Program-made: the position numbers and the translations under genes
Shown here: positions 17,065 to 26,353 of the stretch, in pieces
Position numbering within the stretch: position 1 is the first letter of the stretch
How the letters are laid out: each line of letters opens with the position of its first letter
Source of the DNA: Oligoflexia bacterium
Lineage (GTDB): Bacteria; Bdellovibrionota_G; JALEGL01
Reading direction: 5' to 3'
NCBI GenBank assembly: GCA_035326705.1
Contig: DAOLES010000002.1
Span: 311,990-375,989 of the forward strand
Length of the DNA: 64,000 nucleotides
The notes under the pieces: model-generated
The model's input: the letters and a program-made list of their open reading frames with translations, nothing else
Databases searched by the model: none
What the model was told of the DNA's origin: nothing

Positions 17065-19176
17065 ATGAAGAAACCATTATTTAAGGCAGTGTTAAAGTCA
17101 TTTTTAGTTACTTTAGTTCTTGTATCCCCACTTTATGCAGCCAATACCAATTATGCAATGAGTGCAAATCAATTAAAACAGTATTGTAATGATGCGCAGA
17201 AAAAAGTTGATCAGGCCATTGGCGCTATTATTAACACTGAAAAACAAGCATCTGCCTCAGCGGATAAACGTTCATTGGAAGAGGATTTTAACCTGACAGT
17301 TAAAAAATTAGATGATGCATATGGTTTATACGCTCATAAAATGGAGATTTCATATTTAATGGAAGCGGTGAGTCCCAATGAAAAAGTCAGAAATGCGGGT
17401 ACAGATTGCAAAGAAGCATTTTTAAACTTTCCCGTTGAAATGTACACCAATGAAAAATTGTATGAAGTACTGTCTAATTTTTCTGCCAGAGCAGAAAAGA
17501 GAGAAGAAAAACTCAAGTATGACCAGAAACGCTTGTTGAATTACTTTTTAAATCAGTTTGGTAAAAATGGTTTTGGATTAAAGGCTGATAAGCTGAACGA
17601 GTTTAAAGCTTTAAAGGCAAAAGTCAGTGAGTATGAACGTGAGTACAGTAAAAATTATGGTGAATCTAAAGTAGAAATTGAGCTTAAGTCTGAAGACCTG
17701 GCTGGAGTATCAGAAAATGATTGGTTGAGATTTAAACAAAAAGATGGAACAGTTAAGGTTACATTAGATAACAATATTTATACAGCCATTTTAACCTATG
17801 CCGATAATGCAGATCTCAGAGAAAAGTTTTATCGTGCTTACAATACAAGAGCACCAGAAAACGTTGAAGTTTTGGAAAAACTTATTGCAGTTAAGCAAAA
17901 TATTGCCAAAGTATTTGATGCAAAATCCTATGCAGATTTGGTCATGGAATTAGATGAACGTTTGGCTGGAACACCTGACAATGTTGAAAAAAAATTAACC
18001 TCTATTTATAAACAAATGTTTAAGCCTTATCAAAACTACAGAAAAATTTTGCAAAAAGAAAAGTGTAGAGATTTAGAAAACTGTAAAAAATCACAGTGGA
18101 AAAAATTAGAATTGTATCCTTGGGATATGGGCTATTACAGTAATAAATACAAAGAACGCGTATTTAAAATAGACTCAGAAAAAGTTAAAGAGTACTTCCC
18201 AACAGAAAAAGTAGTTGAAGGGACCTTTGAGATTTATGCGCAATTGTTTTCAATGCGTTTTGAACCCATGAAAAACCCAAAAGTGTGGCATGAAGATGTA
18301 AGGGCCTATCATGCCTATGATGCTAAAACTGGAGACTTGTTGGGTAATATCTATTTAGATTTATACTCAAGAGATAATAAACCTTACAAACATTATGCAG
18401 CGTTTAATATTGATATTAGGCATCAACCTTTAAGTGGCGAGAAAATCGTTCCAGATGCTGTGATGGTCACCAACTTTACACCTCCTACAAGAAATAAAAA
18501 AGGAGAGATAGAACTGCCTTCCTTAAGTACACATGGAGATGTAGAAACTTACTTTCATGAATTTGGACATATCATGGATGATTTATTGTCCAATACCAAG
18601 CATTATCATTTAAGCAAAATGACACGCCCGCTTGATATTGTTGAAGGCTTCTCGCAGATGTTAGAACCATGGGTATGGGATGCAGAAACCTTAGAAGTGA
18701 TTTCTGGACATTATAAAACCGGAGAAAAACTACCCAAAGAGCTTTTAGATAAAATGAAAAAAGGAAAATATTTTTCTTTGCCAGCCTTTTATGTTGGTCA
18801 AATTCATTATGCTTTGGTGGATATGGCTTATCATAAAGCAACCGAGCCAGTGGACACAACCAAAATATGGAATGAAAAGTTTAAAGAGATATTCAAGCGT
18901 GAACCTGTGGAAGGTTTATTCTGTCAAGCTTCCTTTGGGCACTTGGCCAGCTCAAGTTACAATGCTGGCTACTACGGCTATATTTGGTCAGAAATTTATG
19001 CCATGGATATGCTGACGCGCTTTAAAAAAGAAGGGATGCTCAATCCAAAAACCGGGATGGATTATCGCAAGCTTCTTGAAAGCGGGCATGAACGGCCGAT
19101 TGTTGAGCTTATAGAAGTCTTTTTGAACAGACCTTTTAGTGAAAAGGCATTTTTAAAAAGTTTAAAAAACAAATAA
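17065..19176 (+). CDS. exported M3-family oligopeptidase (thimet oligopeptidase-like)
   Basis: This 703-residue zinc metallopeptidase has a clear signal peptide (hydrophobic core LVTLVLVSPLYA), so it should act in the periplasm or outside. The active site is HEFGH, beginning at residue 498, followed about 25 residues later by the third zinc ligand in DIVEGFSQMLE. The long helical N-terminal region and C-terminal SSSYNAGYYGYIWSE match the thimet oligopeptidase/Dcp family, which cuts short peptides. Cytoplasmic members lack the signal, so export is the notable feature. The start is set by AAGGAG 7 bases upstream. Confidence 0.92.
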   Translation: MKKPLFKAVLKSFLVTLVLVSPLYAANTNYAMSANQLKQYCNDAQKKVDQAIGAIINTEKQASASADKRSLEEDFNLTVKKLDDAYGLYAHKMEISYLMEAVSPNEKVRNAGTDCKEAFLNFPVEMYTNEKLYEVLSNFSARAEKREEKLKYDQKRLLNYFLNQFGKNGFGLKADKLNEFKALKAKVSEYEREYSKNYGESKVEIELKSEDLAGVSENDWLRFKQKDGTVKVTLDNNIYTAILTYADNADLREKFYRAYNTRAPENVEVLEKLIAVKQNIAKVFDAKSYADLVMELDERLAGTPDNVEKKLTSIYKQMFKPYQNYRKILQKEKCRDLENCKKSQWKKLELYPWDMGYYSNKYKERVFKIDSEKVKEYFPTEKVVEGTFEIYAQLFSMRFEPMKNPKVWHEDVRAYHAYDAKTGDLLGNIYLDLYSRDNKPYKHYAAFNIDIRHQPLSGEKIVPDAVMVTNFTPPTRNKKGEIELPSLSTHGDVETYFHEFGHIMDDLLSNTKHYHLSKMTRPLDIVEGFSQMLEPWVWDAETLEVISGHYKTGEKLPKELLDKMKKGKYFSLPAFYVGQIHYALVDMAYHKATEPVDTTKIWNEKFKEIFKREPVEGLFCQASFGHLASSSYNAGYYGYIWSEIYAMDMLTRFKKEGMLNPKTGMDYRKLLESGHERPIVELIEVFLNRPFSEKAFLKSLKNK

Positions 19177-19196
19177 GGAAGTAAAATTCACAGATA

Positions 19197-19233
19197 TATA
19201 CCGTAACCCAGTTGTATTTATGGTTACGGTATA
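19197..19233. repeat. 12-bp perfect inverted repeat between M3 peptidase and lysE-like genes
   Basis: TATACCGTAACC and GGTTACGGTATA are separated by 13 bases. The stem is strong but no T-run follows, so it may be a Rho-assisted terminator or mRNA stabiliser for the peptidase transcript, or an operator for the gene starting 25 bp later. Confidence 0.6.
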
Positions 19234-19257
19234 GGTCTCTATACGATTAAGATCAAC

Positions 19258-19845
19258 ATGAATGTAGAACAAATTTTAGCCATTGTTATTTTTGCATTTG
19301 TGTCTTCTATTACACCTGGACCCAACAATCTTATGGTCTTGGCAAGTGCCACCAATTTTGGTTTTAAAAAAACCATTCCACATATATTGGGAATTAGTTT
19401 AGGTTTTGCATTTATGCTTATGATGTTAGGCTTAGGTTTAAGCATTGTTTTTAAAAGCTATCCAATAATAGAAACAATATTAAAAGTTTGTTGCGTACTT
19501 TTTTTGTTTTTCTTAGCCTATAAAATTGCAACATCATCAAGTATAGAAAAAGGTAAACAATCCAAAACGCCTATTTCATTTATCGAAGCAGCTTTGTTTC
19601 AATGGGTTAATCCAAAAGCATGGGCTATGGCACTGACAGCGGTGTCTTTGTTTTCTCCCAATGCAACATTTAAAGCTGTTATTTTGATGGTTATCTTTTT
19701 TACACTTGTTAACATTCCTTGTGTAAGTGCTTGGTCTTTTGCTGGAAGTAAGCTTGGCAATTTTTTAAAAGACCCAAAAAAACTTAAATACTTCAACTAT
19801 ATCATGGCAGGACTCTTAGTCGGCTGTTTGGGTTTTTTGTTGTAG
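19258..19845 (+). CDS. LysE/RhtB-family amino-acid exporter
   Basis: This 195-residue membrane protein has about six hydrophobic segments. The family signature SSITPGPNNLMVLASATNFG lies near the N-terminus and QWVNPKAWAMAL in the middle, both characteristic of LysE/RhtB/ArgO exporters. The substrate is probably an amino acid or related small metabolite. It lies directly after a strong inverted repeat and 17 bp before a GNAT gene in the same direction, suggesting co-transcription. Confidence 0.9.
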   Translation: MNVEQILAIVIFAFVSSITPGPNNLMVLASATNFGFKKTIPHILGISLGFAFMLMMLGLGLSIVFKSYPIIETILKVCCVLFLFFLAYKIATSSSIEKGKQSKTPISFIEAALFQWVNPKAWAMALTAVSLFSPNATFKAVILMVIFFTLVNIPCVSAWSFAGSKLGNFLKDPKKLKYFNYIMAGLLVGCLGFLL

Positions 19846-19862
19846 GGTATAGATGTACAATA

Positions 19863-20402
19863 ATGATTCATTATAAAAAATTAAACATAAATGATGATCA
19901 GCAACTCATGGCTTTATTGAAATGGGAAAATGATGCTAGTATACACCATCTTATAACGCCTGTTACAGACTCTAAGCAAACATTTACACCTATGAATATT
20001 GATCAACTTAAGGCGCAATGTAATTTAAAGAACGGTGAAGGAAAACATCAGTACCTTGTTTATGATCAAGAGCAGCCTATTGGTCAATTTTCTATCCATA
20101 TAGACCCAGCACATTTGTACAAAAAAATAAACCATAGCAGTTGGTTAGGCTTATGTATTGGAGAAAAAAGCTATTGGGGAACCGGTGCTGGCCAAAAAGC
20201 CATGGAATTCTTTGAACAGGAGTCTATACAATTGGGTTTGAAAAGAGTTGAGCTGGGTGTATTTGAGTTTAATACTAGAGCCATTCAGTTTTATAAAAAA
20301 TTGGGTTATCAAGAAATAGGGGCATTAGAAAACTTTACTTATTGGGATGGTCAATATTGGAGTGATATTAGAATGGAAAAGTATTTATCAAGGAATGAAT
20401 AA
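19863..20402 (+). CDS. GNAT-family N-acetyltransferase
   Basis: This 179-residue protein fits the RimJ/RimL-like GNAT fold. It has a central beta-strand QYLVYDQEQPIGQFSI, the acetyl-CoA loop region SYWGTGAGQKAMEFF (motif A, Q/R-x-x-G-x-G/A) and the C-terminal ELGVFEFNTRAIQFYKKLGYQEIG. It should transfer an acetyl group from acetyl-CoA to an amine. The target is unknown. It follows the LysE-type exporter by 17 bp. Confidence 0.85.
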   Translation: MIHYKKLNINDDQQLMALLKWENDASIHHLITPVTDSKQTFTPMNIDQLKAQCNLKNGEGKHQYLVYDQEQPIGQFSIHIDPAHLYKKINHSSWLGLCIGEKSYWGTGAGQKAMEFFEQESIQLGLKRVELGVFEFNTRAIQFYKKLGYQEIGALENFTYWDGQYWSDIRMEKYLSRNE

Positions 20403-20462
20403 ACTTATAACATTAAGCTAAAAATTGTTGCTTGACTTAGCTTGGAGATTTAAAAAATAATA

Positions 20463-21005
20463 ATGAAAAATATTGCTGTTTATTTATCTGCATATTCCAA
20501 TGATGAAAATATGATTGATCTTACAAAAAATCTTGCTAGATTGATGGTTGAGCAAGGGTTTTCCTTGGTTTTTGGTGGTTCAGGAACTGGTTTGATGAAA
20601 GTGCTAGCAGATACAGTATTAAATAATAAGGGCAAAGTGACCGGTATCACAATGGAGTCACTTAAAAAAGTAAGCATGCCCAACTTAACTGAGCTGATTA
20701 TTGCTATAGATTTAAATGAGAGAAAGCAGTTATTGCAAAAGCATGCTGATGCATTTATTGCCTTACCCGGGGGGAATGGTACTTTAGATGAAATTATACA
20801 AACCATTGAGGAACGTAAGCAAGGGTTTCATCATAAACCCATTGTTATTTTAAACTATAATGGTTTTTATGATCCTTTGTTGGCACAATACAATAAAATG
20901 AAAGACTTGGGTTTTTTACCCAAAAATCAAAATTTAGATGATTTATTTGTTTTTGTTGATACAAGTGAACAAGCCATTAAATATATTCATGCTACATTAA
21001 AATAA
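20463..21005 (+). CDS. LOG-family protein (Rossmann-fold nucleotide hydrolase-like)
   Basis: This 180-residue protein has the LOG family motif PGGNGTLDE at residues 102-110, preceded by FGGSGTGLMKVLAD. These motifs mark cytokinin-riboside phosphoribohydrolase-like proteins, often mis-annotated as lysine decarboxylase. Members hydrolyse nucleoside 5'-monophosphates at the N-glycosidic bond. The bacterial role here is unknown. It is 60 bp after the GNAT gene and convergent with the DUF3124 gene. Confidence 0.88.
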   Translation: MKNIAVYLSAYSNDENMIDLTKNLARLMVEQGFSLVFGGSGTGLMKVLADTVLNNKGKVTGITMESLKKVSMPNLTELIIAIDLNERKQLLQKHADAFIALPGGNGTLDEIIQTIEERKQGFHHKPIVILNYNGFYDPLLAQYNKMKDLGFLPKNQNLDDLFVFVDTSEQAIKYIHATLK

Positions 21006-21032
21006 TCTACACTGCACAATGGCTATTCAATA

Positions 21033-21557
21033 TTAAAAACTAGCTTCTATTTCTTTTGCTCTAGATGTGAAAGCAAAACCTTGAGTGCCTAAAATTCCAA
21101 TCATGACTGATTCAATGATGGGTGCAGATACTTTTTTTTCTGTTTCCCATTTGACAACAAAATTTGCTCCACTTCCGCCAGAAAGATCAGATTCAGGAAT
21201 AATAAAATCCTTTGAAGACATTTTTTGCAAAGAAAATGGTTTGTCTATGAATTTTTTTAATAACTTCCCATTGGTATCATAATAATCCACTTGAGAAATA
21301 ACAATCATATCTTTTTCTGAGATATTCCTGATGCTTAAAATAGCTGAAAGGTGAGTTAATTTTTTTAAATGAGTGTAAATAGATGAGTAAATTGGGACAT
21401 AAACTTTTTGGCTATGCACCAGTCTTGTTGGTGTATCATTTAAAGGGGTAAAGTTTTCAGATTTTGGAACAAGGGGGCTATCAACTGAAAATTTATCTTC
21501 ATTGTTACAAGCAAACAAAGTGTAAGCCAGAAAAAAAAGTACAATAATCTGTTTCAT
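21033..21557 (-). CDS. DUF3124 lipoprotein
   Basis: This 174-residue protein has a lipobox LFAC (Cys17) and then a DUF3124 domain: the segment YVPIYSSIYTH, the pattern SIRNISEKDMIVISQVDYYD, and SGGSGANFVVKWE near residue 130, ending with GILGTQGFAFTSRA. The fold is likely an immunoglobulin-like beta sandwich. The molecular role of DUF3124 is unknown. It should be anchored in the periplasm or outer membrane. Confidence 0.82.
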   Translation of the reverse strand: MKQIIVLFFLAYTLFACNNEDKFSVDSPLVPKSENFTPLNDTPTRLVHSQKVYVPIYSSIYTHLKKLTHLSAILSIRNISEKDMIVISQVDYYDTNGKLLKKFIDKPFSLQKMSSKDFIIPESDLSGGSGANFVVKWETEKKVSAPIIESVMIGILGTQGFAFTSRAKEIEASF

Positions 21558-21760
21558 AGTCTTATGCTTTCTAGTAATTTAAACAAGTTAAAAATCTTAT
21601 ATCACTCCTGAAGTGTCTGGAAAAGCTTTAGATAAACAAAAGAGTGATTTAGTAATACTCAATAGAATAAGGTAAGGCTAAAAATTTTTAAAGATCGTTT
21701 AAAATCATAATATTAGAGTATAATTTTTAGATTTTTTGGTTTTTGCTATAATGGGCATCA

Positions 21761-23302
21761 ATGCAAAAAGATAAAAACTTAATTTTCATTCTAGCTGCTA
21801 TGGCTATGATAATGGGTTTTTTTGCACATATACAAGGTAGGCCTTTGTTTGGAGATGAGTGTACAGAGCTTTTGCAAGCATTGGATAGACCCAAAGGTTT
21901 TTTTATATTAACACCCAGCTTTTCTGCCAATTGGATAGTTTCAACCATTGAGTCATGTGTAACATACATATATTCATTTTTTCTGAAAAATTTTGGTTTT
22001 AAAAATGGACTGGTGGCAATTAGAGCTGTGCATGTTGCATTTTTTACGTTTAGTGCTGTTTTACTGTATCTTGTTTTGCGTAGATTGGTTTCTTCTTTTT
22101 GGGCTTTCAGCGGCAGTATAATATTTATTTTTTCTAACTACGCTTTATGCTTCATGCAAATCTTAACTCGTAATTCAATGACGCCGTTTTGGGTTTTAAG
22201 CAGTTTATTGTTTTTAGGTATGGTGTTTAATTACAAAGAAAATGTAAACAAACCAAAAAAATACCAAGTTTTATTTTTAATGATGGCAGTGATAACCAGT
22301 ACACTTGGTTTAGTTACTTACTCTGGATTTCGTATATATGTAACGGCATTGTCATTGGCACTGTTTATCAACTGTGTTTTGTATCAAAGAAAAAAAATTA
22401 TAATGGCGCTTTTTTTCCCTCTTACAATTGTGGGCCTACTCTCTGGCTTATTGGTTTTAAGTGATACAACAGCAGAAGCTTTCATATATAGAGGTTCTTA
22501 TGCGTTGGTAAAAAAAGAACATTTTTTAGAAGTTTTTTATCAAGTGATATTATTTCCATTTAAATTTTATAAATATGGGCATTTTGTAGTTGAACAAGCG
22601 CATGTTTTAGTGGGGAGAAGTCCATTTCCATTTTATTTAATACCATTTTTTTGTATTGGATTATTTTTAAGTTTTTCAAAGTCTTTTTACAATGGAAAGA
22701 GAGAAGATTTTTATAACTTAGTTTTTTTAAGAAATTTTTTAATCATAAGTGTGCTTTTGTTTTCATTTCTTGGCCCAAACTTAAAATATTTTTATGGTCT
22801 ATGGCCGGTACTCATTATTTTTTGTGTGATGGGTATGGAAAAAGTTATGGTTAGAATAAACCCAAGTGATCTTAAACAAAAAATGATGATAGGAGCACTG
22901 CTTTTTATTTTTGCTTTTGAACAAGTTTACTATTTTTCATTTCAAATGAAAAATAGTGCTTCTGTACATGCTTTTTTATATCAAGATGCCCAAGCAAAGC
23001 AGTTGATTGATAAGGTTAGACCCATCATAGAGTTTGATGAAAAGCCTTCATTGATTTATTCACCTTTAGGTAGAGATGTAGCTTTGTGGTATGCTAAAAG
23101 TACAGATTTACAAGCTAATATTTTGGATCGATGGGCTGTTTTCTTACAAGATAAAGGATTTGTAAATTTAGAAAAAGACACATCTTTAAATTTAGAAGGA
23201 TTCCTTTTTACAAAAAATAATTTAAATGAAGGTCAAAAAAGTGGTCTTAAAAAAGTATTAAAAAATAATCCGAAATTAAAATGGATTCAAATTGATTTTT
23301 AA
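21761..23302 (+). CDS. polytopic membrane protein, GT-C glycosyltransferase-like
   Basis: This 513-residue protein has about eleven hydrophobic segments. After the first one the loop RPLFGDECTELL carries an Asp-Glu pair (D32, E33). GT-C enzymes such as the GT39/ArnT group place their catalytic acidic pair there. A soluble C-terminal region of about 110 residues follows. It may transfer sugars from polyprenyl phosphates to an envelope acceptor. No saccharide-biosynthesis genes are adjacent. The similarity is to layout rather than strong motifs. Confidence 0.6.
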   Translation: MQKDKNLIFILAAMAMIMGFFAHIQGRPLFGDECTELLQALDRPKGFFILTPSFSANWIVSTIESCVTYIYSFFLKNFGFKNGLVAIRAVHVAFFTFSAVLLYLVLRRLVSSFWAFSGSIIFIFSNYALCFMQILTRNSMTPFWVLSSLLFLGMVFNYKENVNKPKKYQVLFLMMAVITSTLGLVTYSGFRIYVTALSLALFINCVLYQRKKIIMALFFPLTIVGLLSGLLVLSDTTAEAFIYRGSYALVKKEHFLEVFYQVILFPFKFYKYGHFVVEQAHVLVGRSPFPFYLIPFFCIGLFLSFSKSFYNGKREDFYNLVFLRNFLIISVLLFSFLGPNLKYFYGLWPVLIIFCVMGMEKVMVRINPSDLKQKMMIGALLFIFAFEQVYYFSFQMKNSASVHAFLYQDAQAKQLIDKVRPIIEFDEKPSLIYSPLGRDVALWYAKSTDLQANILDRWAVFLQDKGFVNLEKDTSLNLEGFLFTKNNLNEGQKSGLKKVLKNNPKLKWIQIDF

Positions 23303-23455
23303 AAGTTTTAACTGTTTATCCAATTCAAAATGATATTTCATAAGCTACTTTTTTAAAAAATTAACATCAAAAATCAAACTTAGACAATAATCTTCTTTGC
23401 AGTTTTAAATTTGTAAAATCTTTATTAAAATCAGTAAATGCAAAAGCACTCAAAC

Positions 23456-23887
23456 TTAATTAGAAGTACATAAATTTTGTGTAACATCTCTGTAATCTTC
23501 TAAGTCAGAAAAATTGGCAAAGAAAATAATGTTGTGACCACTGAGTCCGCTGGTAGCTTGATAAGCTCCTTTAACGCCAGTGTTTTGATTACACGCATAG
23601 AGAGAAGTGATATAATCGCAGAGGTTATTGTTACACATAGTAGGTTCTTGAATGTCTCCAACAATATAGGCTGTATCAGTAGTATCATCAAAAACATAAG
23701 AATTTTCTGGTCGAGCTCCCCAAGGTCCAGAATCATGAAAAATAGAGTTGCCAGCAGTACTATCGATGACTGTTTGTCCATCATTGTTTGAACAAGAGGG
23801 TACTTGAGGTTCTCCATCAGACTTTTTGTCACTACAGCCTGATAGACATAGTGTAGTCAGTAAAATTAAAAAAAAATTGATACGCAT
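23456..23887 (-). CDS. small cysteine-rich predicted lipoprotein
   Basis: This 143-residue protein has a textbook lipobox LSGC (Cys18). The mature part has six more cysteines (CSNN; TMCNNNLCDYITSLYACN; NLCTSN), suggesting disulfide bonds in the periplasm or on the surface. No family is recognised. It stands alone between a GT-C-like gene and a TPR gene, with a converging neighbour on one side. Confidence 0.65.
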   Translation of the reverse strand: MRINFFLILLTTLCLSGCSDKKSDGEPQVPSCSNNDGQTVIDSTAGNSIFHDSGPWGARPENSYVFDDTTDTAYIVGDIQEPTMCNNNLCDYITSLYACNQNTGVKGAYQATSGLSGHNIIFFANFSDLEDYRDVTQNLCTSN

Positions 23888-24033
23888 GGTGTGTTTCCTA
23901 TATATAAATTAATTAATAAAACACATGATTAAACTTTATTGCAGTTATTACTAAGAGTAGTTTAATCCGTTAAGTATAAATTAAGCAACCTTTTGTATAA
24001 AAAAATAGAAGTACAAGAAAATGGATGATTGTT

Positions 24034-24534
24034 ATGGAAGAAGTTTACAACAAAGCATTTGAATACTTGCAAGATAAAGATAATTTAGAATCTGTAGATA
24101 AAGGTTTAGCAATATTAGAGGAAATATATCAACAAGACCCTAACAATATTAAAGCTTGTTTTGAGTATGCAGGTGGTTGGGATAGCATAGGCCAAGAAGA
24201 AAAAGCAGTTATTTACTATGAAAAAGTAAAAGTAATGGGCATTAAACAATTACCTAAAAATGATCAGCCTTGTTTTTATGTTCAATATGGGAGCACCTTA
24301 AGAAATTTAAAACAATTTGATCAAGCTAAGGTCGTATTTGAGGAAGGTGTTAAAGCTTTCCCTGATTTTTTGGCCATTCAATTGTTTCAAGCGCTCAATT
24401 TTTGTTCAATGGGTATTGAAATAGAAAAAAATAAAATTTATCTTGAAGAACAAATAAAACAAATCAATCATCCTTCAGTAGAAAGATATAGTCGTTCATT
24501 GAAAAACTATTTAAACCAGTTAATGCAAAACTAA
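24034..24534 (+). CDS. small TPR-type protein
   Basis: This protein of about 166 residues (ATG 24034; ATG 24025 is also possible) has helical repeats with TPR spacing: AIYQQDPNNIKACFEYAGGW-like and DQAKVVFEEGVKAFPDFLAI segments, plus FYVQYGSTLRNLKQFDQA. It has no signal peptide and should be cytoplasmic. It probably mediates protein contacts, with partner unknown. The stop lies 23 bp before the start of an interrupted methyltransferase gene. Confidence 0.68.
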   Translation: MEEVYNKAFEYLQDKDNLESVDKGLAILEEIYQQDPNNIKACFEYAGGWDSIGQEEKAVIYYEKVKVMGIKQLPKNDQPCFYVQYGSTLRNLKQFDQAKVVFEEGVKAFPDFLAIQLFQALNFCSMGIEIEKNKIYLEEQIKQINHPSVERYSRSLKNYLNQLMQN

Positions 24535-24557
24535 AATATTTTATACAGAAAGTCATC

Positions 24558-25211
24558 ATGGTTAAAGATTTTTGGGAAGACAATGCATAGCAATGGAATA
24601 AAGTCATAGATGAAAATGCTTTTCCAAGTAGAGAAGTAACAATACCGGCAATTGTTGAGACAATTAAAAGAATAAACCCTATAAACATTCTAGATGTAGG
24701 CTGTGGTGAAGGTTTTTTATATAATCCAATAATTAATTTAAATATAGTTTATGATGGCATGGATCGATCAGAAGCGCTTATCAATATAGCAAAAAAAAAG
24801 TGGAGCGAAGACCATTTTTATTGCCTTTCATACAATGATATTATTTCTGGTAATACTCATAACTTAAAAGCCACTTATGATTGTATTTTATTTAACTTTT
24901 CTCTATTGGATGAAGCTACTATTGAGCAATTAAGTGCTTTTAAAAATCTTTTAACAAATGATGGGGTGATTTTAATTCAAACATTACATCCATGTTTTAT
25001 TGAAAAAGAATATAAAGATTATTGGACAGAAGAACATTTTGACTTTTCTCACATCAAATTTAAGGGAACAATGAAATGGTTTCGTAGAACCCTGTCCAGT
25101 TGGTTTAATGTGTTTAATCAAGCCAAATTGTGCATCATTGATATATCTGAACCTCAAGGTGACACCCAAAAACCCAATTCGTTGATATTTACACTTAAAT
25201 CTATCAGTTAA
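24558..25211 (+). pseudogene. SAM-dependent methyltransferase interrupted by an in-frame TAG at codon 11
   Basis: A frame opens at ATG 24558 (MVKDFWEDNA), meets TAG at 24588-24590 and continues without further stops to 25211, 217 codons in all. The part after the stop holds SAM motif I ILDVGCGEGFL, which starts well before the next ATG, so a restart there would lose the cofactor site. Later features YDGMDRSEALI and YDCILFNFSLLDE also fit class I methyltransferases. Either the gene is dead from a single recent base change, the stop is read through, or a non-ATG restart is used. The remaining frame looks undecayed. Confidence 0.7.
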
Positions 25212-25296
25212 GGTAAAAGTTGAAATAATCTATGAAAAGCTACTCAGTTTAAATAGGTTTTTCTTGCTTTTTAATACATAAGTAGATTACGTTTTT

Positions 25297-25698
25297 ATGG
25301 TGATGGTATTGGATATAAAAAATTTTCTATTGGTTTTGTTGTACATGATTAGTATAGATGCAATATGGTTGAAGTTTATTGTTGGTAAAGTTTTTGTTGA
25401 ACATGCCAAAACTGTTTTTAGAGAAGACGGTGTTTTACTTTGGTCTGCAGCAATTGTTTATGTGTTAATGACTTTAGGTTTAATGATTTTTGTTAAACCT
25501 TATATTGAAAGACATCAAAGCATGCTACCCATATTTTTGTATGGAGGGGTGTTTGGCTTCATAATCTATGGGGTTTTTGATTTTACCAATCATGCCATCT
25601 TAAAACAGTGGCCGCTCAATCTTATTGTATTGGATTTGGTTTGGGGAGCGTTTTTACTTGGTAGCAGTAGCCTTGTTCTAAAAAAAATCATAGCTTGA
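25297..25698 (+). CDS. DUF2177-family membrane protein
   Basis: This 133-residue protein has four hydrophobic segments. It matches DUF2177: YMISIDAIWLKFI near the start, then GGVFGFIIYGVFDFTNHAIL and a final VWGAFL segment. The function is unknown, but the family is common as a small inner-membrane protein. No partner gene is evident; the MarR gene starts about 115 bp later. Confidence 0.8.
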   Translation: MVMVLDIKNFLLVLLYMISIDAIWLKFIVGKVFVEHAKTVFREDGVLLWSAAIVYVLMTLGLMIFVKPYIERHQSMLPIFLYGGVFGFIIYGVFDFTNHAILKQWPLNLIVLDLVWGAFLLGSSSLVLKKIIA

Positions 25699-25813
25699 TG
25701 TGGTTGTAGTACCTTTAAATTATATCAATTAATGCATTATGAAGATCTCTAACTACCATGCATGGACTTGGTAGAAGGGGTATTGACAAGTAAAGACTTT
25801 CTTGAGAGATGAT

Positions 25814-26353
25814 ATGCAAATGAACCATGATATTTCAGATCTTGATATTGAAATTATTGCTCAGTTAAGAAAATTGATTCGGGCTGAGGCGCTTTTTTCA
25901 CAAGAAATAAAAAATAAAAGTGGTTTAAATGCATCTCAGTTAGCGTGTTTAACAGAGTTAGCAGATAGAGGTGAACTTTCTTTTAGAGAACTTAGTCGCC
26001 TTATTCATGTCTCACCCAGCAGTGTTACAAAAATTATTGATGTATTAGAACATAAATTTTTTGTTCAAAGAAAAAGAGAAGGTAAAGACCGTAGGGTAAT
26101 TAAAGCGGTTATAACAGCCAAAGGTAATCAAATAGTTGCAGCTTCACCAAAATCAATGCAAAAAAAAATGTTAGAAGGTTTAGCTATGTTGTCATACAAG
26201 AATAAGCAGCAGATCAAGGCTGACTTAGAGCAGTTGGCTTTGTTGATTGGTGCACAAGACCTTCCTACAGGGGTTGTACTAGATGCTGTGGAAAATCTAA
26301 ATGAAGAACCAAGTCTTACTGAAGAAAAAGTAGTTAGCAATAAGTCTTATTGA
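25814..26353 (+). CDS. MarR-family transcriptional regulator
   Basis: This protein of about 179 residues has a winged helix-turn-helix: LNASQLACLTELADRGELS, then FRELSRLIHVSPSSVTKIID (recognition helix) and the wing KREGKDRRVIKAVIT with the conserved DRR. It should be a dimeric DNA-binding regulator responding to a small ligand. ATG 25814 is preferred over the upstream TTG because GAGAG precedes it. The 3' end overlaps the convergent SSS symporter gene by 7 bp. The target is unknown; the tandem dyads at 27881-27907 are one candidate. Confidence 0.87.
   Translation: MQMNHDISDLDIEIIAQLRKLIRAEALFSQEIKNKSGLNASQLACLTELADRGELSFRELSRLIHVSPSSVTKIIDVLEHKFFVQRKREGKDRRVIKAVITAKGNQIVAASPKSMQKKMLEGLAMLSYKNKQQIKADLEQLALLIGAQDLPTGVVLDAVENLNEEPSLTEEKVVSNKSY

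Noticed and set aside
24588..24590. Pyrrolysine or other recoding at the TAG in the methyltransferase
   Set aside because: The codon is near the N-terminus, outside any active site, and no pyl genes or recoding structure are visible.
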